Assembly (NCBI GenBank): GCA_025463565.1
Contig: JAODAT010000045.1
Coordinates: forward strand, 1 to 38,701
Direction: 5' to 3'
Length of the DNA stretch: 38,701 nt
From: Microbacteriaceae bacterium
GTDB lineage: Bacteria; Actinomycetota; Actinomycetes; Actinomycetales; Microbacteriaceae
Shown: positions 1 to 8,525 of the stretch, one piece after another
Position numbering within the stretch: position 1 is the stretch's first letter
Layout of the letters: every line of letters begins with the position of its first letter
Program-made: the position numbers and the translations under genes
The notes under the pieces: generated by a model
Told to the model about the DNA's origin: nothing
The model's input: only the letters and a program-made list of their open reading frames with translations
The model's database searches: none

Positions 1-1811
1 AGCGTAGTGGCGAAGTCCGGCGTCGCCACCGGGTCCATCGAGTCCGCCGGGTTGACATCCACTTCAAGCGTGCCCGTCGCGGTCGCATGCCCATCGGAGA
101 TCGTGAAGCTGACGCTCTTGGAGCCGGTCTGCCCGGTCTTCGACGTGAAGGTGATGGTGCCGTCCGGCTGGAACTGCACCAGGTCGGGCGTTGTCGCTGC
201 GGCGCTCAGCAGGTAGATGTTGTCGCCGTCGGGGTCGATCCAGTCGTTCACGACGTTGTACGAGATGGACTGGCCGACCTCCACCGCGGTCGTGCTCGAC
301 CGCGTGGCGACTGGCGCTACGTTTTCGGTGAGGGGGCGGACCGTGATGTTGACGTTGGCCGAGGCGTAAGCGTTTCGACCATCGGTGATGGTGTACCGGA
401 AGGATGCCGACGAGATGTCGGCGCTGGGCGGCGTGTACTGCAGTGCGCGGCCGCCCTCGATCACGTCCACCGTGCCCTGGCTCGCGGAGAGCCCGTCGAC
501 CGCGGTGATGGTGAGCACGTCACCGTCTTCATCGGTGTCGTTGTCGAGCACCGGCAGTACCGTGGTGCGGCCCGGGCGAGCGCCGAAGTTGTCGTCGTTG
601 GCGACCGGCGAATGGTTGACATCGGTGCGGTTGGCGAGCTGGTCGGCGAAGGACTGCTGCACCGGCTTCTCCTGGCCGTTGTCGCTCGTGGTCTGCACCT
701 GGTTGGGGTTCACCTGCGCCCAGTTGTTCACCAGGCGGATGTTGGACGACACCACCCAGGCGTTGCCGTTCTGCAAGTTGTTGAGCGCGATCACGCCGTG
801 GTTGACCCTGAACTCGAGGTCCGACCCGGTGGTCGGCTGGCCGATGTCCTGTGCGACGGGCGCTTTACCATCGCAGGCGTAGAGGTACTTCTGCGCGCCC
901 GACCATGCGCCGTACGCGCAACCGTCGAGGAAGACGGGTGCCGAGACGTTTTTGACGCCGGTGACCGCGGTCTGGATCTTGGCGGAGATGGTGGTCACGG
1001 TGCCGCCGCCCACCGGAACCTCGAGCAGCGAATCACCCGTCGCGACCACCGCGTAGCCGTTGTCGGGGCCGGCCTGCTGGATGCGGATGGGCGAGCCCGG
1101 CAGCGTGGTCGATTGGCCATTCGACCGAATGAGCGTCTTGGCCTTCGTGTCGAGCACGAGCGGGTTCTCCCCCACCGCCGACAGCTGGTAGCTCTTGGGG
1201 GTGGGGAACGCGACGGAGGTCGCGACGGCGCCCGGATGGGCGACCGTGTAGAGCTTCTTGAGGGTCTGCGACACCGCGAACACCTGGCCGGTCTTCGACA
1301 CGGTCACCTGAGAGCCGATGCCGAGCTTCGCGGCGGGTGGCGTCTTTGCTGAGTCGAAGACGAGACGATCCGTGGTGTCGATCACCCAGAGGCGGCCGTC
1401 CGTCCCGAGGATAGCGAGCGTGTTCGCCCCGTAGGCGAGCTGGGCGCCCACCGGCACCGAGATCTTCTGCGTGAGCGAGACGAACGCCGGGTCGATCACC
1501 TGCACCGAGCCCTGGCTGGGGTCGGTGAGAATCGTCGCTCCGCCGTCCTGCAGCACGTCGAGGTGGCTGGACGTGCCGTTCACCTTGGCGTCGAGCTCGC
1601 CGATCTGGTGGTTGAGGCGACCGCCGAGAAGCTGCTGGCCGTTCGTCACCCAGACGTTCTGGCTGGTGAGGTCGACATCCGTCACCGGGAAGCCCTGGTG
1701 CACGATGGCGAGGGCGATCGGAACACCGGCGAGCACGGCGATGGCGACGCCGGAGAACAGCGCCTTGCGCCCGCGGAGCCGGGCGAAGAATGTGCCATTA
1801 CTCGCCATCAT
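1..1811 (-). CDS. Membrane-anchored Ig/cadherin-like repeat protein (3' end outside window)
   Basis: About 603 residues are visible, reading from 1811 off the left edge. A short basic N-terminus is followed by one membrane segment (about residues 16-38). An extracellular region of about 360 residues follows, rich in Gly/Val/Thr with short repeating strands that look like a beta-propeller. From about residue 401 there are tandem Big_9/cadherin-like domains: SPVANDDN, then LPVLDNDTDEDGD, then DWIDPDGD. There are two adjacent ATG codons (1811, 1808); either overlaps the end of the upstream FHA-HTH gene (1798), so translation is probably coupled. This type of protein is often found beside PP2C/FHA/kinase genes in actinobacteria. 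A role as a cell-surface sensor or kinase substrate is inference. No catalytic motif was seen. Confidence 0.75.
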   Translation of the reverse strand, partial: MMASNGTFFARLRGRKALFSGVAIAVLAGVPIALAIVHQGFPVTDVDLTSQNVWVTNGQQLLGGRLNHQIGELDAKVNGTSSHLDVLQDGGATILTDPSQGSVQVIDPAFVSLTQKISVPVGAQLAYGANTLAILGTDGRLWVIDTTDRLVFDSAKTPPAAKLGIGSQVTVSKTGQVFAVSQTLKKLYTVAHPGAVATSVAFPTPKSYQLSAVGENPLVLDTKAKTLIRSNGQSTTLPGSPIRIQQAGPDNGYAVVATGDSLLEVPVGGGTVTTISAKIQTAVTGVKNVSAPVFLDGCAYGAWSGAQKYLYACDGKAPVAQDIGQPTTGSDLEFRVNHGVIALNNLQNGNAWVVSSNIRLVNNWAQVNPNQVQTTSDNGQEKPVQQSFADQLANRTDVNHSPVANDDNFGARPGRTTVLPVLDNDTDEDGDVLTITAVDGLSASQGTVDVIEGGRALQYTPPSADISSASFRYTITDGRNAYASANVNITVRPLTENVAPVATRSSTTAVEVGQSISYNVVNDWIDPDGDNIYLLSAAATTPDLVQFQPDGTITFTSKTGQTGSKSVSFTISDGHATATGTLEVDVNPADSMDPVATPDFATT

Positions 1812-2514
1812 CCGCCCCCTTTGCAGCATCGAGGAGCGGAAGGTCTTCGGGGCTCACCAGATGCGTGGCCACCGCATATTCCACCAGACGGGCTCGCCGG
1901 TTGTTCGCCAGCTTGCCCTTGCCCCCACGCAGTCCGTCTACCCCGATCTTATCCAGCTTGTCGCAGACGTTATCGAGCTTGCGGTTGAAGGTGGTCATCG
2001 ACCAGCCGAGCCGGCTCGCGGCATCCGCCGAGCTGGGCACGTCGCCCCGGCCGGGCACCGACTGGGTCAGCACGTTCTCGGCGAGCGACAGGATGAGCTG
2101 CTTCTGCGTGAGGGTGAGCGTCACCGGCATGATGGTGGTCGAGGTCACCGTGGTGCCGGCGAACGGCGTGCGGCTGTAGAACTCGTCGCTGGCGTGCACG
2201 GTGAAGTCGTAGGTGGTCGAGCCGGCGCTGAACATCACGTGCATCACCGGGAACACGATCGGCAGTCGCGCGCCCGAGGCGAGCCAGGCCTGGATGGAGC
2301 CGCTGTCATCCGACACCGTCGCCGACAGCAGGTTGCCCACATTTCCGAGCCACCACATGTCGTGGTCCGGGTAGATGCGCAGAAACTGGCGGTGCAGGTA
2401 GGGGTTGTCGTCGATGGCGAGATCGCCCTCGCGGCCGACATAGAAGTCGTTCGGCTCCTCGACGGTGTACCACTCGCCGCAGAACTCCACCTTCACCGGA
2501 CTCACTGGTTGCAC
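1798..2514 (-). CDS. FHA domain protein with C-terminal helix-turn-helix-like region
   Basis: 238 residues. The N-terminal part has FHA-like features (YVGREGDLAIDD, then YLHRQF at about residues 26-44), the Gly-Arg and Ser/His-Arg pattern that FHA folds use to bind phosphothreonine. The usual SxxH is replaced by PYLHR, so phosphopeptide binding is not certain. Residues about 132-225 are helical and basic (SRLGWSMTTFNRKLDNVCDK) and look like a winged or simple HTH. The start is GTG at 2514, overlapping the kinase stop by 13 bp; a second in-frame GTG is at 2505. The position directly after the kinase gene suggests that it reads out kinase activity, possibly as a transcription factor. That role is inferred. 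Confidence 0.65.
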   Translation of the reverse strand: MQPVSPVKVEFCGEWYTVEEPNDFYVGREGDLAIDDNPYLHRQFLRIYPDHDMWWLGNVGNLLSATVSDDSGSIQAWLASGARLPIVFPVMHVMFSAGSTTYDFTVHASDEFYSRTPFAGTTVTSTTIMPVTLTLTQKQLILSLAENVLTQSVPGRGDVPSSADAASRLGWSMTTFNRKLDNVCDKLDKIGVDGLRGGKGKLANNRRARLVEYAVATHLVSPEDLPLLDAAKGADDGE

Positions 2515-4106
2515 ACCACCAAGGGATTGGCGGATGTCGTGCCGTCGCGCAGCACCGACACGTTGATGCAGACCTTCGATCCGGGCACGATGCCCGAGAC
2601 CACGGCCTGCGGAGTCGTCGTCGGAGTGTTCTGGTCGGGAGTCTCGGCGCGCGACCAGAGGAACGTGTCGCCGGTCTTCGGCTTCGGGTTGACCCAGCTG
2701 AAGGTCACCGATGTGCCGTCGGCGCTGTTCGTCGCGACACCCTTGGTCGGGGACGGCACGGTCGACACGTTCACGACTCCGCCACCGCCTCCGGCAGCCG
2801 CGGTGGGCTGCGTCGAGGGCGTGCCCTTCGGAATGACGATCACGACGACGATTGCAATCACCACGACGACACCGATGAGGATGCCGATCAGCACCCCGCG
2901 CAGGCTTCGACCAGCGGGCGCCTCGACTGGCACGTCGGCGGTCGGCTCCGCGGTCGTCGGCGCCTTCGTGCGCACCACGGTCTCTTCGACAGGCGTGGCG
3001 TTGGAGACAACCACGGGCGACCGCAGCTTCGTCGACTCGACGGCGACGGCGGCCGCCTCGGCCGGCGTGCTGCGCTCGAAGATGGGCGGCTGGATGGCGA
3101 TGGTCGAGACGCCCCGCGCTCTCGTCTCGTCGGCATCCGGTGGCCCCGACGGCCGCGACGGGGCGTCGACCTGCAGGTTCGGCACATCGATCGGCGTCGG
3201 GGTGTAGCCGAGCTCGATCTCGATCCGCTGCAGCGCCCGGGCGAAGTCGACGGCCGTGGCGAAACGGTCATCGCGGTGGGTGGCCATGCCCTTGCGCAGC
3301 ACGGCGTTCAGGGATGCCGGAAGGTCGTCACGGGACATCGGAGTGATCGCCCCGCGCTCGATGCGACCGATCAGGTCGAGGGTGCCGTTGGAGTGCCCGC
3401 GCACCTCGAAGGGGGTCTGCCCGGCCAGGATCGTGTAGATCGTGGCGGCGAGCGAGAAGATGTCGGACCTCGGGTCGGGCTGCGGGTCGTCGTCGAACAT
3501 CTCTGGCGGCGACCACGGCACCGACATGCCGACCGAGGCGCCGGTGCCGCTCGTCGACGTGTTCTCTGCTGCGAGCGCGTCGGCCAGCGTTCCGGTGAAC
3601 ACCGGCAGCACGTCTTCTTCGACCGCCGACGAGATTCCGAAGTCGGTGAGCGCCGGCCAGCCGTAGTCGTTGGTGAGCACGTTGGCGGGCTTGATGTCGC
3701 GATGCAGGATGCCGGCGGCATGCGCGGTCGCTATTGCGCTCGACAGGCGGACGCCGGTACGCAGTGCGTCGGCGATCGGGAACGTCTCCGACTTGTAGCG
3801 TTCGGCGAGGCTCTGCCCGGAGCAGTACTCCATGACGAAGTAGGGGCGGTCGTCCGCCGCGACATCCGCCTGGTGGATCGTGACGATGTACGGGTGGGTA
3901 GACAGCTGGGCCATCACGTTGGCCTCGGCGACGAAGGCCGCACGGTTGGCCGCGGTGAGTTCCTCGGTGAGAAGCACCTTCACCGCGACCCGGCGCTTCG
4001 GCAGCTTCTGCTCGTACAGGAAGACGTCGGAGAACCCGCCGGAGCCGAGGATCTTGATGAATGTGTAACCCGGCAGGTCGGGCGGCGAGGAGGTGGCGCG
4101 GCGCAT
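2502..4106 (-). CDS. Transmembrane serine/threonine protein kinase
   Basis: 534 residues. An N-terminal Hanks-type kinase domain (about 13-295) is complete: glycine-rich loop GSGGFSDV (21-28), ATP lysine in VAVKV (K43), catalytic loop HRDIKPANV (D137) and DFG (155-157). A Pro/Thr/Ala-rich linker with many Thr residues follows, then one strongly hydrophobic helix (about 404-426). The last 108 residues are an extracellular tail with a Gly run, a fibronectin III-like stretch and two cysteines. There are no PASTA repeats, so it is not the standard PknB. The ATG at 4106 overlaps the FHA gene stop as ATGA. With two PP2C phosphatases and two FHA proteins in one operon, it is the likely centre of a reversible Ser/Thr phosphorylation circuit. 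Confidence 0.9.
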   Translation of the reverse strand: MRRATSSPPDLPGYTFIKILGSGGFSDVFLYEQKLPKRRVAVKVLLTEELTAANRAAFVAEANVMAQLSTHPYIVTIHQADVAADDRPYFVMEYCSGQSLAERYKSETFPIADALRTGVRLSSAIATAHAAGILHRDIKPANVLTNDYGWPALTDFGISSAVEEDVLPVFTGTLADALAAENTSTSGTGASVGMSVPWSPPEMFDDDPQPDPRSDIFSLAATIYTILAGQTPFEVRGHSNGTLDLIGRIERGAITPMSRDDLPASLNAVLRKGMATHRDDRFATAVDFARALQRIEIELGYTPTPIDVPNLQVDAPSRPSGPPDADETRARGVSTIAIQPPIFERSTPAEAAAVAVESTKLRSPVVVSNATPVEETVVRTKAPTTAEPTADVPVEAPAGRSLRGVLIGILIGVVVVIAIVVVIVIPKGTPSTQPTAAAGGGGGVVNVSTVPSPTKGVATNSADGTSVTFSWVNPKPKTGDTFLWSRAETPDQNTPTTTPQAVVSGIVPGSKVCINVSVLRDGTTSANPLVVCNQ

Positions 4107-5275
4107 CAGTCCTCCGCCACTGTCATCGTGACCCCGCTGCCGAGGTCGATCACGGTACCGATGACCACCGAGGTGGGCTCGCCGGCCCGAAGGCGCTGGG
4201 GTGCGGTACCGGGAAGGGCGATCATGGTTCCGTTCTTCGAGTGAAGGTCGGTCACGACGACCGTGCCTCCCTCGAGGGAGATCCTGGCGTGCGTGCGTGA
4301 CAGGTCGCTGTCCGGCGCACCAACAGTGAGTAACTTCGGCATCTGGTCGCCGGAGACCTGGGCGACACTCGGCGAGCGGCCGACCAGCAGCGGCTGGGTG
4401 AGCGGTTCGCGCGTGCCACTCGGCAGCACGAGCACCATGGTGTTCGCCGCCGCTGCGGTGCGTGCCGGCGCGGGAGTCTTCCCCTTCTTGCGTTCGCGGA
4501 GCTTCGCGATGTCCGCGCTCACCACCGTCTCGCCGTCGTGGTCGCCCTCGGCGGCTGTCGCGGTTGCCGGCACCGGCTCTGCGTCGGCCTCGGTCTCGCC
4601 TTCGACCGGCTGGTGCACGGCCGCGTCCGCCACGTTGCGGAAGACCGTCTCACCGAACAGGTAGTCGAACTCGCGGCCGGCCGGGTCGACGTCGGGCGCT
4701 TCTGACAGGTCGGTCACGGTCAGTTCCGGATCGACGTTGACGATCGGTTGGACGCTGGGCACGGCGGCGGAAGGCACGATCGGAGCAGCCTTTTCTACCG
4801 GTGACGTCGGCTGCCGCGCGACCGCAACGGGAGACCCAGTGCCAGCGCTGACGGTGACGGCGGCGACCCACGCGCCCCCCGAGTGCAGCGGAAGCGGCGG
4901 CACGCCCGCGATCGGCGTGGCCAGGGCGACCGAGACGGTGAGGGTCGATACCGGGTCGAGCACCCGCTCCGTCCAGGTCGAGACTCCGCTACCGTCGATC
5001 GTCTCGGCCCCCACCTGCACCGAGATATCACCGCGCACGATCACTCGTGCCGCGGTGCCATTCAGATCGATCAGTGCGAAGGGCGGCATCGCGTCGAGGC
5101 CGTCCTTCACGAGCGCGTTCACGACGGGCTGGAAGCCGGCCGTGTCGGCGACCGCCGCCAGGAGAGACGTGACCAACGCGGCATCCGTCACGCCGTCGAC
5201 CACGAGCAGGCGCGAGCCGGAACCCAGCGCGAGCCAGCCTCCCGCTGAGGCCGGTGTGTAGACGATGGATGCCAT
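4106..5275 (-). CDS. FHA domain-containing protein
   Basis: 389 residues. The N-terminal 150 residues form an Ala/Val-rich domain I do not recognise. A disordered Pro/Val/Glu-rich linker follows (about 150-280). The C-terminal about 105 residues are a canonical FHA domain: LLVGRSP, DLSRTHARIS and DLHSKNGT give the conserved Gly-Arg, Ser-x-x-His and Asn-Gly residues that bind phosphothreonine. The ATG at 5275 lies 3 bp after the PP2C stop codon, and the stop overlaps the kinase start as ATGA. The protein is expected to dock onto the phosphorylated kinase or its targets. Its N-terminal function is unknown. Confidence 0.85.
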   Translation of the reverse strand: MASIVYTPASAGGWLALGSGSRLLVVDGVTDAALVTSLLAAVADTAGFQPVVNALVKDGLDAMPPFALIDLNGTAARVIVRGDISVQVGAETIDGSGVSTWTERVLDPVSTLTVSVALATPIAGVPPLPLHSGGAWVAAVTVSAGTGSPVAVARQPTSPVEKAAPIVPSAAVPSVQPIVNVDPELTVTDLSEAPDVDPAGREFDYLFGETVFRNVADAAVHQPVEGETEADAEPVPATATAAEGDHDGETVVSADIAKLRERKKGKTPAPARTAAAANTMVLVLPSGTREPLTQPLLVGRSPSVAQVSGDQMPKLLTVGAPDSDLSRTHARISLEGGTVVVTDLHSKNGTMIALPGTAPQRLRAGEPTSVVIGTVIDLGSGVTMTVAED

Positions 5276-5278
5276 GGC

Positions 5279-6157
5279 TCAGCCCCTCGGCCGGGTCTCT
5301 TCGAGGAATCCGGGCATCGCTTCGCGATCCACCGTCTCGTCACCCGCCGTGACGACTCCCGCGAAGTCCGACTCCACGACCACGACCGTCACGTTGTCGG
5401 ATCCGCCGGCCGCAATGGCGGCGTTCACCAGGCGTTCGGCCAGCGTCAGCGGCAAACCGTCCGACCCGCGCGATGCCTCGGCCGCGTGAAAAACGATGAT
5501 TCGGGCGATCTCGTCGTCGTCGAGCTCTTTGCTGAGCCCGTCTGAGCAGAGCAGGAAGGTCTGGTGATCGTGGGCGGGAAAGAGCCAGACGTCGGGGTCG
5601 ACCTCGTCAGACGCGCCGAGCGCGCGCGTCACCACGTTGCGCTCCGGGTGGTGGTCGGCCTCAAGACGTGTGATCACACCCTCGTCGACGAGCTCCTGCA
5701 CCGCAGAGTGGTCGACGCTCAGTTGCAGGAGAGTGCGGCCGTCCCAGCTGTAGACCCGCGAGTCGCCGATGTTGAAGATCATCCAGCGGTGGTCGCCGCC
5801 CTCGCTCGCCTCGACGAAAGCGACGCCGGCGAGCGTTGCTCCCGACATGGCCGGGGCATCCGCACCGTCCTGCACAGCCCGCACGGCGCGGTTCGCGTCG
5901 CGGATCGTCGCGAGCACGGAGGTCGGATCGAGCGGCCCGGCGACGTCCGCCGCCCCGGAGAAGGCGGTGACGGCGGCGAGACTCGCTCGCTCGCCATGCG
6001 CATGGCCGCCCATGCCGTCGGCGACAACGAAAAAGGGGAAGGTCGCGAGAAAACTGTCCTCGTTGATCCGGCGCACGACGCCGCGGTCGGAATGCCCGGC
6101 GAACCGAAATCGCACGGCCCCGCCTGGCAAGTCGAGTTCATGGTGAACGTCGGCCAC
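5279..6157 (-). CDS. PP2C-family Ser/Thr protein phosphatase (second of tandem pair)
   Basis: 292 residues, a single PP2C domain with the metal-binding signature intact: RRINEDSF, VADGMGGHAHGERAS, GDSRVY, CSDGLSKELDDDE and GGSDNVTVV. There is no membrane segment, so it is cytoplasmic. The start is GTG at 6157 (reads MADVHH). It is a close paralogue of the PP2C directly upstream, with the same motifs and order throughout. It lies 106 bp after that gene and 3 bp before the FHA gene. It should dephosphorylate the kinase two genes downstream, or its targets. This is the family role, not shown by the sequence. Confidence 0.9.
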   Translation of the reverse strand: MADVHHELDLPGGAVRFRFAGHSDRGVVRRINEDSFLATFPFFVVADGMGGHAHGERASLAAVTAFSGAADVAGPLDPTSVLATIRDANRAVRAVQDGADAPAMSGATLAGVAFVEASEGGDHRWMIFNIGDSRVYSWDGRTLLQLSVDHSAVQELVDEGVITRLEADHHPERNVVTRALGASDEVDPDVWLFPAHDHQTFLLCSDGLSKELDDDEIARIIVFHAAEASRGSDGLPLTLAERLVNAAIAAGGSDNVTVVVVESDFAGVVTAGDETVDREAMPGFLEETRPRG

Positions 6158-6233
6158 GGTACAACGCCCCCCTGCCTCGTTGATCTGCGTTCACTCTATG
6201 TGAGAGTGTGTCGCCTACCCCAATCGGGGGGCA

Positions 6234-6251
6234 ATGGGCAGCGCTGCCCAT
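6234..6251. repeat. 18-bp perfect palindrome between the PP2C genes
   Basis: ATGGGCAGCGCTGCCCAT is a perfect 18-bp palindrome, 13 bp after the stop of the first PP2C. A second palindrome (GGTGAGCTCACC, 6257-6268) overlaps that stop codon. There is no T-run, so it does not look like a classical terminator. It may be a hairpin that sets the ratio of the two phosphatases, or a protein-binding site. Confidence 0.5.
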
Positions 6252-6263
6252 GGTGGGGTGAGC

Positions 6264-7160
6264 TCACCGGCGCGGAAGGGTGTCCTCGAGCATTTCGAGC
6301 GTGGTGATCGACTCGGTTCCGCCCGGCCGTTCCACCGTGTCGTCGTCGGCCTCGTCCGCCTCTGCCCCTGCTCCTCCGTCTGCCTCGAAGACGGCATCCA
6401 CGATCACCACCGTGACGTTGTCGCCGCCGCCGGCCGCGACGGCCGCCGTCACCAGGCGCTCGGCGATGTCGGAGATGGAACCGTTCGCCCCCTGCGCGAT
6501 GAGCCCCGCGATCTCGTCGTCGTCGAGTTCTTTGGTGAGGCCGTCCGAACAGACCAGGAAGGCCTGATGGCCGCCCGCGGGCAGAATCCAGGAATCGGGG
6601 CGCACGCTCTGCGAAGCGCCGAGGGCCCTGGTGACGACGTTGCGGTCGGGGTGTCGTTCGGCCTCGCTGCGCGTGATCTCGCCGCTGTCCACCATCTCCT
6701 GCACCGCGGAATGGTCGACGCTCACCTGGCTGAGGGTGTGTCCGTCCCAGCTGTAGACGCGCGAATCGCCGACGTTGAAGACCATCCAGCCGAATCCGCC
6801 CGAATCGAGCTGCACCAGCGCGACTCCGGTCAGCGTCGTTCCGGAGAGCGCGCCGGGGGTGTCTGATTCCCGGCTCATCTGCAGCACGGCATCGTTCGCC
6901 CTCCGCACGGTATCGAGCACATCCTGAGGGCGGGCGAGCTCCATATCGCCGAACCGGCTGGCGAAAACAGCGACGGCAGCCTGGCTGGCGCGATCGCCGA
7001 AAGCGTGCCCACCCATGCCGTCGGCCACGACGAAGACCGGGAGACGCGCGAGAAAACTGTCCTCGTTGAGCCTGCGCACGGCACCGACATCCGAGCTGCC
7101 GGCAACGGCGAACCGCGCCGAGCCGTCGGAGAGCGCGAATTCATGCCGCACGTCGACCAT
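6264..7160 (-). CDS. PP2C-family Ser/Thr protein phosphatase (first of tandem pair)
   Basis: 298 residues with an intact PP2C core: RRLNEDSF, VADGMGGHAFGDRAS, GDSRVYSWDG, CSDGLTKELDDDE and GGGDNVTVV. It differs from its downstream paralogue mainly by an acidic C-terminal tail (EADGGAGAEADEADDD). The ATG at 7160 lies 3 bp after the TerC stop, so it is probably cotranscribed with terC. Both copies keep all the metal-ligand aspartates, so neither looks like a decayed duplicate. The pair may act on different phosphoproteins of the same circuit; that is inference. Confidence 0.9.
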   Translation of the reverse strand: MVDVRHEFALSDGSARFAVAGSSDVGAVRRLNEDSFLARLPVFVVADGMGGHAFGDRASQAAVAVFASRFGDMELARPQDVLDTVRRANDAVLQMSRESDTPGALSGTTLTGVALVQLDSGGFGWMVFNVGDSRVYSWDGHTLSQVSVDHSAVQEMVDSGEITRSEAERHPDRNVVTRALGASQSVRPDSWILPAGGHQAFLVCSDGLTKELDDDEIAGLIAQGANGSISDIAERLVTAAVAAGGGDNVTVVIVDAVFEADGGAGAEADEADDDTVERPGGTESITTLEMLEDTLPRR

Positions 7161-7163
7161 GAC

Positions 7164-8177
7164 TCAGGACACCTCTTTCCCCGCGGTCCCATTGTCTCCC
7201 GAACGGGCATCCAATCGCAGCCTCACGAGGCTCGCCCCGACGGCGATTCCCATGGCGACGACGATCACCGCGAGCGAGACGACGATCGGAATCTCCGGTG
7301 CCCAGTCATACCCCTTGCCGCCATTGAGAACGGGAAGCTGGTTCTCGTGAAGCGCATGCAGCACCAGCTTCACGCCGATGAAAGCGAGGATGAACGCGAT
7401 GCCGTATTTGAGGTAGACCAGTCGCTCGATCAGGTCGCCGAGCAGGAAGAAGAGCTGCCGCAGCCCCATCAGCGCGAACACGTTGGCGGTGAAGACGATG
7501 AACGGGCTGGTGGTAATGCCGAAGATGGCCGGGATGGAATCCAGCGCGAAGACCAGGTCGGTAGAGCCGAGGGCGATGAAGACCACGATCACCGGGGTGA
7601 GCACCCGTTTGCCGTTCACGGTTGCGCGAATATGCGAACCGTCGAACTGCTTCGTGATGTGCACTCGTCGGCGCAGAAGCCGGATGACCCCGCTCTCCTT
7701 GTCGTTCTTCTCCGCGCTGCCCTCAAAGGCCTGCCGTACGGCCGTATAGAGAAGGAACGCGCCGAAGATGTAGAAGATCCAGCTGAAGTGGTCGATGAGC
7801 TGCGCGCCGAGCACGATGAAGATGGCGCGGAGGACGAGCGCGATGATGATCCCCACCATCAGAATCTCCTGCTGGTTCACCCGCGGCACCGCGAACCTGG
7901 CCATGATGATTACGAACACGAACAGGTTGTCGATCGACAGGCTGTACTCGGTGAGCCAGCCGGCCACGAACTGCCCGGCGTGGTCCGCCCCCGCGACGAA
8001 GTACATCAGCACCGCGAAGACGAGAGCCAGGCCGACGTAGACGCCTACCCAAATGGCCGACTCGCGGGTCGAGGGAACGCGCGGCCGCAGGTAAGCCAGC
8101 ACCAGGTCGCCCACGATGATGACGGTCAGCACCGCGATGGTGGTGGCCTCGAACCAGAAGGGCAGTTGGAGCTCCAT
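7164..8177 (-). CDS. TerC/Alx-family integral membrane protein
   Basis: 337 residues from the ATG at 8177 (MELQLPFWFEATT), the usual N-terminus of the family. The frame stays open upstream, but that part would be hydrophilic and crosses the divergent promoter. Multiple membrane helices carry the conserved acidic stretches SLSIDNLFVFVI and STDLVFALDSIPAIFG. TerC/Alx proteins are linked to metal (especially manganese) export, and to tellurite and alkaline stress. It is the first gene of the minus-strand operon, 3 bp before the PP2C gene, so ion homeostasis and Ser/Thr phosphorylation appear to be coupled. An in-frame GTG two codons upstream (8183) is an alternative start. Confidence 0.88.
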   Translation of the reverse strand: MELQLPFWFEATTIAVLTVIIVGDLVLAYLRPRVPSTRESAIWVGVYVGLALVFAVLMYFVAGADHAGQFVAGWLTEYSLSIDNLFVFVIIMARFAVPRVNQQEILMVGIIIALVLRAIFIVLGAQLIDHFSWIFYIFGAFLLYTAVRQAFEGSAEKNDKESGVIRLLRRRVHITKQFDGSHIRATVNGKRVLTPVIVVFIALGSTDLVFALDSIPAIFGITTSPFIVFTANVFALMGLRQLFFLLGDLIERLVYLKYGIAFILAFIGVKLVLHALHENQLPVLNGGKGYDWAPEIPIVVSLAVIVVAMGIAVGASLVRLRLDARSGDNGTAGKEVS

Positions 8178-8237
8178 CGCCACCAACCCTATCCGCTGGC
8201 CTTCCGCGCAGCCCCCACACGGGGATAAGTTCGACAC

Positions 8238-8513
8238 ATGAGCACCGACGAGGATCCGATTCGCGCCCAGGCCCGCAAATCGATCAAACGCAAACAGGAT
8301 TTCTGGCGATTCTTCTGGGTGTGGATCGCGGTCTCGATCCTGCTCAGCGCGATCTGGTTTTTCACCGGTGACCACCACTATTTCTGGCCGGGCTGGGCCA
8401 TCGGCGGCATCGCGATCGGGTTGTTCTTCACCGGCCTCGACGCCTACGGCCCCGGCAAGAAGATCATCACCGATGAGGACATCGACGCCGAGATAGCCCG
8501 CAACAAGAAGTAG
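8238..8513 (+). CDS. Small 2TM-domain membrane protein
   Basis: 91 residues. A basic N-terminus (QARKSIKRKQDFWRF) precedes two hydrophobic helices (about 26-44 and 51-68) joined by a short aromatic loop (GDHHYFWPGW). The C-terminus is charged. This is the layout of the 2TM domain family found in many actinobacteria. Its biochemical role is unknown. It is divergent from terC with 60 bp between the start codons, so the two share a promoter region. It ends in front of the 31-bp repeat array. Confidence 0.7.
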   Translation: MSTDEDPIRAQARKSIKRKQDFWRFFWVWIAVSILLSAIWFFTGDHHYFWPGWAIGGIAIGLFFTGLDAYGPGKKIITDEDIDAEIARNKK

Positions 8514-8525
8514 CTCTCCGTCCTT

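Noticed and set aside
87-1352. 421-codon plus-strand frame at the window start
   Set aside because: It is antisense to the Ig-like protein gene, whose minus-strand frame is open to the window edge and has clear Ig/cadherin-like repeats.
1798-4106. PknB-type kinase with PASTA domains
   Set aside because: The extracellular tail is only 108 residues with no PASTA repeats and no cell-division genes nearby.
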